64,000 nucleotides of DNA from Solibacillus sp040274725 (GTDB taxonomy: Bacteria; Bacillota; Bacilli; Bacillales_A; Planococcaceae): positions 124,001 through 188,000 of the forward strand of contig JBEMAQ010000001.1 of NCBI GenBank assembly GCA_040274725.1, in the 5' to 3' direction. Positions within the stretch are counted from its first letter, which is position 1. Every line of letters begins with the position of its first letter. This document shows, in pieces, positions 36,346 to 45,220 of this stretch. Position numbers and translations under genes: made by a program. A model generated the notes under the pieces. That model made no database searches. It was not told the DNA's origin and saw only the letters and a program-made list of their open reading frames with translations.

Positions 36346-36750
36346 AATAAGTCATCAAAAATCAATAAGCCATGTTTTGTTCCTGGGTACTCAAACGGCT
36401 CTCGCCTCGTACGGATCAGGTAGTAATCATCTATCTACGCAAACTAATGCGTCCCTCCATCCGTTCAATTCCTTTTGGAGGATGCCCCTACCATAATTTG
36501 GGTTTCTCACTCACGGGGTTTACCTCGTTCCACCTCATAGCTTTCACTATAAGCTCCGTCACTGTGGCACCTTCAGGAAGTTTCGACCATATCTAAAAGA
36601 CTTAGGTGTTCCTTCCGCCGTCAAGGTTATACCTTGCCTACCCTTATTGATTCAGATAGCGCGAACACTACGGGCGTCGCAGCACCGTGTGAGCATGGAC
36701 TTTCCTCTACAACGTCAAAGCGTCGCAGCGATTACCCGATATTTGATGAT
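36346..36750 (-). ncRNA. rnpB: RNase P RNA, Bacillus (B) type
   Basis: The catalytic RNA that matures tRNA 5' ends. On the minus strand the conserved P4/CR-I segment GAGGAAAGTCCATGCTC, then CACGGTGCTG, GCCCGTAGTG, the P10-P12 region with GGTGCCACAGTGACG, GGTAAACCCC, GAGAAACCCAAAT, GGTAGGGG and the closing GGAACAAAACATGGCTTA follow in the order of B. subtilis rnpB. About 400 nucleotides is the normal size. A TATAAT lies at 36762-36757 and sets the 5' end near 36750; the 3' end is uncertain by several bases. Confidence 0.95.
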
Positions 36751-36756
36751 AGATTC

Positions 36757-36785
36757 ATTATACTAGAATGATTCTAAAAATACAA
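36757..36785 (-). promoter_or_regulatory. rnpB promoter
   Basis: Minus-strand consensus TATAAT (36762-36757), 17-base spacer and a weak -35 TTGTAT (36785-36780), 7 bases before the RNA 5' end. Confidence 0.6.
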
Positions 36786-36804
36786 TGACCGTGAAAAATT
36801 CTAT

Positions 36805-37104
36805 TTATTCGTACAGTTTACTACCAAATACATGCTTCTCTAAATTCGATAAACGTTTTAAAATATCGAAGTTTGTATTGTTCGCCTGCTGCGGCGCGGC
36901 TGTTTGCGTACGGCGGCTACTTGTTTCTAGTTCCTGCTTCAGCTGCGCATTTTCACGCTCAAGCTGCGCAATTTTTTCAGCAAACGTATCGTAATCTTCA
37001 CGAATCATATCTAAAAACTGATCGACCTCATCAATATTGTAGCCCTTCATGCTCTTTTTAAAATCTTTTTCTAAAATATAATCAGATGTTAATTTAATAT
37101 CCAT
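36805..37104 (-). CDS. gpsB: cell division/elongation regulator GpsB
   Basis: A 99-residue DivIVA-family protein: an N-terminal lipid/protein-binding domain (DYILEKDFKKSMKGYNIDEVDQFLDMI), a coiled coil and the C-terminal hexamer segment NFDILKRLSNLEKHVFGSKLYE, nearly identical to B. subtilis GpsB. It shuttles PBP1 (ponA product, also in this window) between septum and side wall. I chose the ATG at 37104 (GGAAGG 9 bases upstream) because an extended -10 promoter TGCTATAAT (37150-37142) overlaps the longer reading frame's start. Confidence 0.93.
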   Translation of the reverse strand: MDIKLTSDYILEKDFKKSMKGYNIDEVDQFLDMIREDYDTFAEKIAQLERENAQLKQELETSSRRTQTAAPQQANNTNFDILKRLSNLEKHVFGSKLYE

Positions 37105-37141
37105 AGTCATCGCCCTTCCATTACACTGCGTATGTGCCTTC

Positions 37142-37150
37142 ATTATAGCA
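37142..37150 (-). promoter_or_regulatory. extended -10 promoter of gpsB
   Basis: TG-C-TATAAT about 40 bases before the gpsB start; no clear -35, as allowed for extended -10 promoters. Confidence 0.55.
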
Positions 37151-37224
37151 TAGGAACGGCTTTTCTAGAAATTGTCCGACATCTAAAATTTATTTTATTT
37201 ACCTCGAGGGCTAAAAACGTCCGC

Positions 37225-37362
37225 TCACAAATTTAACTGTTTAAACATTTCATTTGGCAGCCTCTGGTCAAACGAACGTGCTACCATCTCGCTTGGTAGG
37301 CTTTTAAATACACCGTCCACCTTAAGAAAGCCATAGACGATTTCTACACAATTCTCAAACAA
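37225..37362 (-). other. short coding-like frame downstream of yprB, possible gene remnant
   Basis: A 45-codon frame reading FENCVEIVYGFLKVDG and further on ARSFDQRLPNEMFKQLNL before a stop. It starts at a TTG without a convincing ribosome binding site right at the yprB stop. The composition looks protein-like rather than random; it may be the tail of a decayed gene. No family recognised. Confidence 0.3.
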
Positions 37363-37364
37363 AA

Positions 37365-38618
37365 TTAGCCGTTTAGTAACAGGCGCTTTTCCAGGCGCGC
37401 TACACGTTTGCTCCAGTTTTCTAACTGGCGCTGCTTGTGCTCAGGTTTTGTAAAAAAGCAGCGCTGCACACACGCTTGCCCCCTCTTTGCCATCGTGAGC
37501 GCCATCTCATCATCCCTTAGCTTATGCTCATACAAAATCGCTAGCTGTTCGTACGCAACAAGCTGCTTTTTCGGTGCGAGTAGCAACACGGATTTATGAA
37601 ATGCCTCAATTGCCGCCTCGTACTCCCCGTCTCGCTTGAGTTGCTGTGCTAAATAAAAATGAGCAAGAGCCGTCTCGTCCTCCGCGTAATGTGCCGTCAC
37701 TTGCTCAAGCACACGCCGGCTTGACGGACGGTTTTTGATATCGCCATACCATTTCCCAATATTCGTGTATGTCACAGCCGATTCTGTCACAGCACCATTT
37801 AATAGAAGGTTTGTCGAATGCACATAGAGCGTCACGAGAGACAGTAAATCCCACTCATTATGCTTTAGTACTTTCATCAACGTTTCAGCATTGCCACTTT
37901 TCACCGCATCAAAATAAATAATCGGCGCTAAATGCCCCGGAATATCCCCTTTGCGATAAAAGCCAAGCTTCTCCTCTTCAACCTGCGTCAGCTTCATCCG
38001 CTCAAGGTCATCCTTCCATAAACGCTTCGAGCTATGTAGCAGGTCAACCTGGCGCTGCTCTTTTAATTTCGGGATATGTTGCTGATTCAGTGTCCAGCGC
38101 ACCTGAAGCTGTGGCCAGTCAAAACTTTTACCATTATAAGAAATAATCGTCGCCTGACGTTGCCAAAACTTCGATTCAAATAACAATGCCGCTTCATTAG
38201 AGGGGTCAGCCAGCACATATTGTGTCAGTACAAACTCCTCATCAAGCGCCTCCAGTAAGCCGAGTAGGAAAATATGTGTCCCTGCCCCCTTCAGCCCGGT
38301 CGTCTCCGTGTCAAAAAACAGCAGCGTCTCGTCAACATCAAGCGCATATGGATGCGGCTCGTCTACCTCACTCCAGCGCTTGATTGCGGTAAAAAGCTCG
38401 CCTAATTTGTAATCACCATGCTGATAATCTAGCGGATAGCGTACCTCACGTAAAAACAGCACACCAAAATCATTATCTAGTCGTTCAAGCCCTGCCCGCT
38501 CCCATGCAGCCGTGTAGCTTGGTGCGTCCGGCTTTTGAAATGCAGGCTTGTCCTCACGCTTTTCCGTCTTTTTACCGAGCATTTTTTTCATTTGCAGTAT
38601 TTTGTTTTCGTAAGACAT
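37365..38618 (-). CDS. yprB: 3'-5' exonuclease MrfB (YprB), RNase H-like with TPR tail
   Basis: A 417-residue protein. Residues about 95-270 form an RNase H-like DEDD exonuclease with FFDTETTGLKGAGTH, ISYNGKSFDWPQL and a late Asp (HNEWDLLSL); the C-terminal 150 residues form TPR-like helices (ALAHFYLAQQLKRDGEYEAAIEAFHKS). In B. subtilis YprB is MrfB, the nuclease partner of helicase MrfA in a UvrABC-independent repair route for mitomycin C damage. It lies 4 bases after yprA, so co-expression is certain. Confidence 0.9.
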   Translation of the reverse strand: MSYENKILQMKKMLGKKTEKREDKPAFQKPDAPSYTAAWERAGLERLDNDFGVLFLREVRYPLDYQHGDYKLGELFTAIKRWSEVDEPHPYALDVDETLLFFDTETTGLKGAGTHIFLLGLLEALDEEFVLTQYVLADPSNEAALLFESKFWQRQATIISYNGKSFDWPQLQVRWTLNQQHIPKLKEQRQVDLLHSSKRLWKDDLERMKLTQVEEEKLGFYRKGDIPGHLAPIIYFDAVKSGNAETLMKVLKHNEWDLLSLVTLYVHSTNLLLNGAVTESAVTYTNIGKWYGDIKNRPSSRRVLEQVTAHYAEDETALAHFYLAQQLKRDGEYEAAIEAFHKSVLLLAPKKQLVAYEQLAILYEHKLRDDEMALTMAKRGQACVQRCFFTKPEHKQRQLENWSKRVARLEKRLLLNG

Positions 38619-38622
38619 CGCG

Positions 38623-40893
38623 TCACATCATTTCACTTTTTAATATGCCAAGTACCTTTAATACTTGCTTTTTACTATTATTCAAGCTATCCCCTGCACC
38701 AATGCACGACGGACAGCCGCTTTTGCACGGACATGCCTCGATATGGGCCATTGTGCGCTCAAGTAGCGACAGTAAAATATCATACACACGCTCACTTAGC
38801 CCAATGCCGCCTGGGTAGCTGTCGTAAATAAAGAGCGTCGGCAACTCATTATGCGTAGCCTTTACTTGTGGCACGACCGACACATCACTGCGGTCACAAT
38901 GAATAAACAGCGGGATAAAGTTACCAAGCGCATACGCCGCCCCAGTTAGTGCATCCGTTAGCATATCCTCTGACCAGTTTTCCGGCAATTGAAAGCTTGC
39001 CCACGTCGCACTCGTATGCATCTCCATTGGCGGAATCGTAATTTTACCGGAGCCGATATTATCATGCGTGTTAAAGCGAATTTTTTTAAAAATCGTCGGA
39101 ATCGCAAGCAGGCTGACGTCACCGTAGCTAACTGAAGCCGATTTGTACGTTGCGATTTTATCCTCGCTTAGCACTTTCAATTCCACGGCTAAATTCGCAT
39201 CCGTAAAATAATCTACATCCACTTCGCGCACAAATGCCTTCTTTTCCTCCCAGTCGAGTTTTTCGACCTGGAACTGGGTACCTTGGTGCATGTAGATTGC
39301 TTCCTCATGCAAGAGCGTCATCGCACTATAGGTATCCATCTCGCCAATGACCTTTGTTGTGGGCTCACTAATATCTATAATGACGACATTTTCCTGCGCA
39401 GCTGAACGAAGAGAAATTTCATGTGCTGGGAAACGGTCACTCATCCAGTGCCATTGCGTACTCGTTTTGACAAGCACGCCCTCTTCCTCTAAAAACGCAA
39501 GCAATTCTTGCACTTCATATTCGCCGTAGGAATCCGTCACCCGAAACGGCAATTCAAACGCAGCGCATTTCAAATGATCCATTAAAATAAGCATATTTTC
39601 CGGATTAATGCGTGCTTCCTCCGGGCTACTTCCAAGCATATAGAGCGGATTTTGCACAACGTATTGGTCAAGTGCTGTCGACTGTGCGACGTAAATGATG
39701 AGTGCATCATCCTGCCGACGCCCCGCGCGCCCAGCCTGCTGCCACGCACTTGCAATATTGCCCGGATACCCCGTCATAATACACGCTTGTAATTGCCCGA
39801 TATCGACACCAAGCTCAAGTGCATTTGTACTGACAACCATTTGAATCTTTCCGTCGCGCAGTCCACGCTCAATTTCGCGGCGCTCACTAGGTAAATACCC
39901 GCCGCGGTAGCCTTGAATCGACGTATCGGCAATTTTTTTTGCCGTGAGTGTCTTTAAATACGTCACAAGCATCTCGACGCGCACACGCGATTTCGCGAAA
40001 ATAATCGTTTGAATACCTGCCTCAAATAAGCGCTTTGATAAATCACGCACTTCAAGTACAGCACTACGCCGCACACCAAATGTCGGGTGGACAATTGGCG
40101 GATTATAAAAGAGGAACGTCTTCTTGCCAACCGGCGCACCGGATTTTTCAATGAGCGTATGCTCGGTATTCGTCAAACTCTCTGCAAGCTCTTTCGGGTT
40201 TTTAATCGTCGCGCTCGTGCATATAAACGTAGGAGTACTGCCATAAAACGCACAAATACGCATCAGCCTACGAATTACATGCGCCACATGTGAGCCGAAT
40301 ACCCCTTTATACGTATGCAGCTCGTCTATGACGATATATTTCAAGTTCTCAAACAGCGACACCCATTTCGTATGATGCGGCAAAATGCCAGAGTGCAGCA
40401 TATCCGGGTTCGTCATAATAATATGACCAGCCTTGCGAATTTTTTGCCGAATGCCTGGGGCCGTGTCGCCGTCATACGTGTAGCTTAAAATCGGCTCGTC
40501 CATTAATTCAATGAGCTCATTTAAATCACTTTTCTGATCCTGTGCGAGTGCCTTTGTCGGGAAAAGATAAATCGCGCGGCTTGACGGATCTTCTAAAATT
40601 TTTTGCAAGACGGGCAAATGATAGCAGTAGGACTTCCCTGATGCGGTCGGTGTGACAGCGGTGAAGTGTCGACCGCTCGTCGCAAGATCAAATGCCTCGC
40701 GCTGATGGGTATACAATTGCTCGATGCCGCGCGCGTGCAGCGCCTTTTGGATGGATGCGTGCAAATTTGGAAAATCCGCATAACGAGCTGGCTGTCCTTC
40801 AAGCGTTTGCCAATGCGCGATATTTTGCTGCAATTCCTCGTCATAGCGCCATTCGCGAAGGAGCTCTTGTATTGTTCGTTTCTTACTTAGCAT
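38623..40893 (-). CDS. yprA: DEAD/DEAH helicase MrfA (YprA)
   Basis: About 756 residues: RecA-like domain 1 with TPTASGKSY and the box IDELH, domain 2 with QQAGRAGRRQD, and a C-terminal DUF1998/MZB domain with the four Cys CPCKSGCPSC that bind zinc. It is the 3'-5' DNA helicase MrfA that works with MrfB on cross-linked or alkylated DNA. The start is placed at ATG 40893 with GGAGG upstream; it overlaps the yppE end by 11 bases. Confidence 0.92.
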   Translation of the reverse strand: MLSKKRTIQELLREWRYDEELQQNIAHWQTLEGQPARYADFPNLHASIQKALHARGIEQLYTHQREAFDLATSGRHFTAVTPTASGKSYCYHLPVLQKILEDPSSRAIYLFPTKALAQDQKSDLNELIELMDEPILSYTYDGDTAPGIRQKIRKAGHIIMTNPDMLHSGILPHHTKWVSLFENLKYIVIDELHTYKGVFGSHVAHVIRRLMRICAFYGSTPTFICTSATIKNPKELAESLTNTEHTLIEKSGAPVGKKTFLFYNPPIVHPTFGVRRSAVLEVRDLSKRLFEAGIQTIIFAKSRVRVEMLVTYLKTLTAKKIADTSIQGYRGGYLPSERREIERGLRDGKIQMVVSTNALELGVDIGQLQACIMTGYPGNIASAWQQAGRAGRRQDDALIIYVAQSTALDQYVVQNPLYMLGSSPEEARINPENMLILMDHLKCAAFELPFRVTDSYGEYEVQELLAFLEEEGVLVKTSTQWHWMSDRFPAHEISLRSAAQENVVIIDISEPTTKVIGEMDTYSAMTLLHEEAIYMHQGTQFQVEKLDWEEKKAFVREVDVDYFTDANLAVELKVLSEDKIATYKSASVSYGDVSLLAIPTIFKKIRFNTHDNIGSGKITIPPMEMHTSATWASFQLPENWSEDMLTDALTGAAYALGNFIPLFIHCDRSDVSVVPQVKATHNELPTLFIYDSYPGGIGLSERVYDILLSLLERTMAHIEACPCKSGCPSCIGAGDSLNNSKKQVLKVLGILKSEMM

Positions 40894-41248
40894 CACCGTC
40901 CTCCTCTAAGTAACGGAGGATAGATGACAATGTATAATGCACAGACTGTACCGATTGTAGGAAACGTTTTTTACTCGTCTCCTTATAAAACGATTGCACG
41001 ATAAACTGCTCCATCGCATCAATCAAGTTATCAATTTGCGGCATGCGCATGTATTTCGGGCGCTCTATTTCAATCCACTGCGCCGCGCTTTCTCTATAGT
41101 GTAGGAGCAACCCATGTACAAAGTCCGCATGAGGCTTAACATCGCCAAAAAAATCTGGCACCGCATCGCGCGCGCGCATATCGTGAAAACGCGCGACGGC
41201 CAGATCACATTGTTCGATTAGTGTTTGTGTTTGTTGTTTTAGCTGCAC
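40883..41248 (-). CDS. yppE: DUF1798 protein YppE
   Basis: A 121-residue all-helical cytosolic protein of the DUF1798 family, the same size and place as B. subtilis YppE (beside yprA/yprB). The function is unknown; structures of family members show a four-helix bundle. Start GTG at 41248 is preferred to one three codons upstream because GAGGTG lies 7 bases before it. It overlaps yprA, which suggests coupling with the mrf repair genes. Confidence 0.75.
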   Translation of the reverse strand: MQLKQQTQTLIEQCDLAVARFHDMRARDAVPDFFGDVKPHADFVHGLLLHYRESAAQWIEIERPKYMRMPQIDNLIDAMEQFIVQSFYKETSKKRFLQSVQSVHYTLSSILRYLEEDGDAK

Positions 41249-41308
41249 AGCTTGCACCTCTTCTATTTAAATGATTGCTATTAGTTTAACAAAACTTCAC
41301 ACAATGCA

Positions 41309-41494
41309 CTACTCATTAGACGAACAGACATTCTTTACTTGTATATTTTTTTTTGCTAAGCTTACAGTTTGATAAGCATCTACACTTTGCTTATAATAAT
41401 GTTCCGTTAGGCGTGCGCGCTCAATCGCCACGCAAACAGGTAATACCACAAGTACAGCATCTAGTTGCTGTACTAACGCTTGAATTTTATTCAT
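41309..41494 (-). CDS. 61-residue hypothetical protein
   Basis: The frame MNKIQALVQQLDAVLVVLPV continues CVAIERARLTEHYYKQ and ends with a Lys/Val-rich tail. The ATG has AAAAGGGGGAG upstream, a strong site, so it is likely expressed; the longer frame upstream lacks one. The segment ERARLTEHYYKQ resembles the start of glycyl-radical enzymes (ERARLITE-like), so a decayed fragment or chance likeness is possible. It precedes yppE on the same strand. Confidence 0.55.
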   Translation of the reverse strand: MNKIQALVQQLDAVLVVLPVCVAIERARLTEHYYKQSVDAYQTVSLAKKNIQVKNVCSSNE

Positions 41495-41646
41495 AGTACT
41501 CCCCCTTTTTTGTATAGTTCGTGCGCAGGTGAAAAACTCCTTGTCGTTCGACAAAACTAGCTATAGACGGTGAATTTGCGCGTCATATCGCTTAAAATAT
41601 GCTACACTATGAGAGAATTATAGTAGGTGATCAGGAGGTTTTTTAC

Positions 41647-42273
41647 ATGGCGATTCGTTATCCAAACGGCAAGACTTTTACAGCGAAAAGTACAGAAAAG
41701 CAGGCAGCCCGAGCACCAAAAACAAAGGATTTGTCTTACAGTAACCGCGGAAAAAGCTTAGAGGACGATTTAAATGATACGAACAGCTTTTATTTACAGC
41801 AAAATTTGGCAAACATTCATAAGAAACCTATACCGGTTCAAATCGTCAAAGTAGAGTATCCGAGCAGGAGTGCCGCTGTGATTCGGGAGGCGTATTTCCG
41901 CACCCCTTCTACAACAGATTATAACGGCGTGTGGAACGGCTACTATATTGATTTTGAAGCGAAGGAAACGACATACAAAACATCGTTCCCCCTTCAAAAC
42001 ATACATGAGCACCAAATTCGCCATCTGCAATCGATTGAGAGGCAAAAGGGAATCGCGTTTTTCATCGTGCGCTTCAGTGCACTCTCGCGTGATTTTTTTG
42101 TTCCCTTTCATGTGGTTGAGCAATTGTGGCTAAAAATGGAGCAAGGTGGACGGAAATCCATCCCATTACAAATTTTTGAAACGGAAGCGCTTGAGCTAAA
42201 GGTTGGCTACAATCCACGCCTTGATTATTTAAGCGCATTACAGCAGTTGATCACAGACAATTCGAGTTTGTGA
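41647..42273 (+). CDS. recU: Holliday junction resolvase RecU
   Basis: A 208-residue nuclease: MAIRYPNGKTF, SNRGKSLEDDLN, the active-site run STTDYNGVWNG and DFEAKETTYKTSFPLQN (Asp, Glu, Lys of the PD-(D/E)xK fold), and the stalk-forming helix region. It resolves recombination intermediates. The ATG at 41647 has AGGAGG; the longer frame from 41599 does not. It lies 18 bases before ponA, the conserved Bacillus pair also known as prfA-ponA. Confidence 0.95.
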   Translation: MAIRYPNGKTFTAKSTEKQAARAPKTKDLSYSNRGKSLEDDLNDTNSFYLQQNLANIHKKPIPVQIVKVEYPSRSAAVIREAYFRTPSTTDYNGVWNGYYIDFEAKETTYKTSFPLQNIHEHQIRHLQSIERQKGIAFFIVRFSALSRDFFVPFHVVEQLWLKMEQGGRKSIPLQIFETEALELKVGYNPRLDYLSALQQLITDNSSL

Positions 42274-42291
42274 AAGTGAGGAGAAGTTATC

Positions 42292-44994
42292 GTGACGGAA
42301 AAAAAACGGACACGCGAGGATATTAAACGCGCGCGTCAACAAGAACAAAAAACAAAGGCAAAAGCCAAAACAAAACCACCTGTACGCACGTGGGTAAAGC
42401 GCATTTTCTTAACGCTTGTGCTATTAGGTGTACTCGGCGTAGCTGCAGGCGCAGGCTTATTTACATATTATGTAATGGGCGCACCCGAGTTAGACGAGGA
42501 GTTACTAACAGACCCGGTATCATCCGAGTTTTATGATATGAACGGCGAGTTATTCGCCACAATCGGCGTAGAAAACCGTACGTATATCGATTACGAACAT
42601 ATCCCGCAGCAAATGATTGATGCCATTATCGCAACAGAAGATGCACGATTCTTCGAGCACTTCGGTATTGATATTTGGCGCTTAGGTGGCGCAGTTGTCG
42701 CAAACTTACGCGACGGCTTCGGTGCACAAGGCGCAAGTACCATCACACAGCAGGTCGTGAAAAACTCATTCTTTACAAATGAGAAAAAGCTCGAGCGTAA
42801 AGCACAGGAAGCATGGCTTGCGATTCAACTTGAGCGTAAGTACTCAAAAGAAGAAATTTTTGAAATGTACTTCAATAAAGTGTTAATGTCTGGCCGCGTT
42901 TACGGCTTTGGCACAGCGGCTGAGGAGTTTTATGGTAAGGAGTTGCAAGATTTAACATTAGACGAGATGGCACAGCTTGCTGGTATGCCGCAAAGTCCAA
43001 ATAACTACAACCCGTATAAACATCCAGAAAATGCGAAAAAACGTCGTGATATCGTCCTTTCGCTCATGGTCATGCACGAGAAAATTTCAGAAGCACAGGC
43101 GACAGAGGCAAAAGCTGCTGATGTGACAGCTGGCCTTATTCCAGAAGAAAAACGCATCGCAAAAAGCACAACAAAATATCCAGCGTTTTTAGATGTTGTG
43201 TTATCAGAGCTAGAGACAAATGGCGATGGTGAATACTTAGCAGAAGGCGTGCAAGTATATACGACACTTGACCCGAAAGCACAAACAATCGTAGAAAGCG
43301 TTATGAATAATGATGCCAACTTCCCAACTGAAACCATCGAAGCGGGTGCGGCAGTTATCGATACACAAACAGGTGAAATTCGTGCAGTTGGCGGTGGTCG
43401 CAACTACGGCGGTGACTTCAATTTCAACTATGCGTATGATTTAACAACACGTTCGCCTGGTTCAACATTAAAACCTTTAATTGACTACGGTCCAGCAATT
43501 GAACATTTAAAATGGTCAACAGGTCAAACATTGGTCGATAAAGCGATTACGTACTCCAATTCAAAACAGGTCATTACAAACTGGGATGGTAAATACGGCG
43601 GGACAATGACGGCGCGTGAGGCACTTTATACATCACGTAACATTCCAGCAGTGGAAACATTCCGTGAAGTCGGCGCTGAACGTGCAAAAGAATTTTTAGC
43701 CAATGTCGGCATCAAAACGGATTCACTTGTCGAGTCGGATGCCATTGGTGGTGGACGCATTAATATTTCACCAATCCAAATGGCCACATCCTATGCAGCG
43801 TTCGGGAATAACGGGACATACCATGACGCTCGCTCGATTACAAAAGTGGTTTTCCGTGATGGGAAGACATCAAAATCTTATAAAGCCGATGCAAAAGTTG
43901 CAATGAATGACTATACAGCCTATATGGTAACGGATATTTTACGTGATGTTGTCAGCAATAAACCAAACGCATCCGCAAAAAATGCGATTGTCCCAGGTGT
44001 GGATATCGCAGGTAAAACAGGTACAACGAACTATTCGTCTGATGAATTTGCGAAATTTAACTTAAAGAGTAATTCTGTACCAGACACATGGTTTACAGGC
44101 TATACAACGAACTACTCGATCGCGATTTGGGGTGGTTATGCTCAGCGTAAAGATGCCATTACAACATGGGATGAGCGCTGGATGCCACAACGGTTATTCC
44201 GTTACATGATGTCAGACTTAAATAGCTACAATCCGTCTGGCACATTTAAGCAGCCAAGCTCAGTTGTATCTGCAACAATTCAAGTAGGCTCAAATCCACT
44301 AAAATTAGCAAGTAACTCGACGCCTTCTTATTTACGTAAAACCGAGCTCTTTGTAAAAGGAACTGTCCCATCAGGCTATTCGTATGAGCACGTAGAAGAG
44401 AAAGAGGAAGAGGAACCTTCCATTGCGGCGCCATTCGGCTTACGTGCAAGCTATAACGCAGCAGCACAAGGAATTGATGTATCTTGGTCGCATAACGGAG
44501 ACGATAACTATACATTCGAAGTGACAACACAAATCACTGGTGGTAGTCCTTCTACAATTGTTACGGGAGAAAAAGCAACGTTTATTCCAAACGCTATACC
44601 AGGCACGTACACATTTACGATCACGGCCATCTCTGGTGAGGAGCGTAGTAAATCAGCGTCTACCTCATTATTTATCGAAGGCGCGGTACAAGAGCCTGAA
44701 CCGACTGAGCCTACTGAGCCGTCTATAGAAAATCCTGAAACGAATACGGATAACGAGGACACTGGCAATAACGGCAATAGCGGAAACAACGGGAATAATA
44801 ACAACAACGGAAACACTGGGAATAACGGAGAAAATGGGAATGGCAACAACGCAGAAAATAACAATGGGAACACGGTCGTACCTGAAGAAAGTATTACACC
44901 TGCGCCACAGCCAACACCTGAGCAGCCTGCACAACCAGAAGCACCTCCTGTAGTACCTAACGCACCAACTGTTGAAGAAGAAACAACAGAATAA
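42292..44994 (+). CDS. ponA: bifunctional penicillin-binding protein 1A/1B
   Basis: A 900-residue class A PBP: cytoplasmic basic tail, membrane anchor (about 35-62), glycosyltransferase domain with EDARFFEHFGID and GASTITQQ, and transpeptidase with SPGSTLKP, SRN and KTGT motifs. After it come a fibronectin-III-like domain (about 705-800) and a low-complexity tail of Asn/Gly and Pro/Glu repeats (about 820-900). It polymerises and cross-links peptidoglycan outside the cell; GpsB is its partner. The start is GTG with GAGGAG upstream. Its stop codon lies directly against repeat copy D. Confidence 0.95.
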   Translation: MTEKKRTREDIKRARQQEQKTKAKAKTKPPVRTWVKRIFLTLVLLGVLGVAAGAGLFTYYVMGAPELDEELLTDPVSSEFYDMNGELFATIGVENRTYIDYEHIPQQMIDAIIATEDARFFEHFGIDIWRLGGAVVANLRDGFGAQGASTITQQVVKNSFFTNEKKLERKAQEAWLAIQLERKYSKEEIFEMYFNKVLMSGRVYGFGTAAEEFYGKELQDLTLDEMAQLAGMPQSPNNYNPYKHPENAKKRRDIVLSLMVMHEKISEAQATEAKAADVTAGLIPEEKRIAKSTTKYPAFLDVVLSELETNGDGEYLAEGVQVYTTLDPKAQTIVESVMNNDANFPTETIEAGAAVIDTQTGEIRAVGGGRNYGGDFNFNYAYDLTTRSPGSTLKPLIDYGPAIEHLKWSTGQTLVDKAITYSNSKQVITNWDGKYGGTMTAREALYTSRNIPAVETFREVGAERAKEFLANVGIKTDSLVESDAIGGGRINISPIQMATSYAAFGNNGTYHDARSITKVVFRDGKTSKSYKADAKVAMNDYTAYMVTDILRDVVSNKPNASAKNAIVPGVDIAGKTGTTNYSSDEFAKFNLKSNSVPDTWFTGYTTNYSIAIWGGYAQRKDAITTWDERWMPQRLFRYMMSDLNSYNPSGTFKQPSSVVSATIQVGSNPLKLASNSTPSYLRKTELFVKGTVPSGYSYEHVEEKEEEEPSIAAPFGLRASYNAAAQGIDVSWSHNGDDNYTFEVTTQITGGSPSTIVTGEKATFIPNAIPGTYTFTITAISGEERSKSASTSLFIEGAVQEPEPTEPTEPSIENPETNTDNEDTGNNGNSGNNGNNNNNGNTGNNGENGNGNNAENNNGNTVVPEESITPAPQPTPEQPAQPEAPPVVPNAPTVEEETTE

Positions 44995-45177
44995 AAGAAC
45001 AAAAGTGCTAAAGCGCCTGCTCAGCCCCGACAAGCGCTGGAAAGCCCGAAGTGAAAGTGCGTTCTTTACTTTCACCCGAGGGATTGAAGCGACCTCGAGG
45101 GGCTGGCGCTTTAGCCTGGACGTAAAGTGAACTTTATCTTGACTTATCCACAATGCGAAAATCGAAAGTTTCCTTAA
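44995..45177. repeat. dispersed structured repeat family 1, copy D
   Basis: Begins in the base after the ponA stop: AAGAACAAAAGTGC, TAAAGCGCC (45009-45017), CAGCCCCGACAAGCGCTGG, then ACCTCGAGGGGCTGGCGCTTTA (arm 45105-45113) and a tail with CTTGACTTATCCACAATGCG and GTTTCCTTAAG. The internal GTGAAAGT...ACTTTCAC pair forms another stem. Confidence 0.88.
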
Positions 45178-45183
45178 GCATAA

Positions 45184-45220
45184 AAAATCCAGCAGTTGTT
45201 AAAAACTGCTGGATTTTTTA
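45184..45220. terminator. terminator between ponA and ypoC ends
   Basis: AAAATCCAGCAG...CTGCTGGATTTT stem with T-runs on both strands; serves convergent ponA and the ypoC operon. Confidence 0.8.

Noticed and set aside
44750..44880. Short tandem DNA repeat near the ponA 3' end
   Set aside because: It is the coding sequence of the Asn/Gly-rich protein tail, in frame and without regular unit length.
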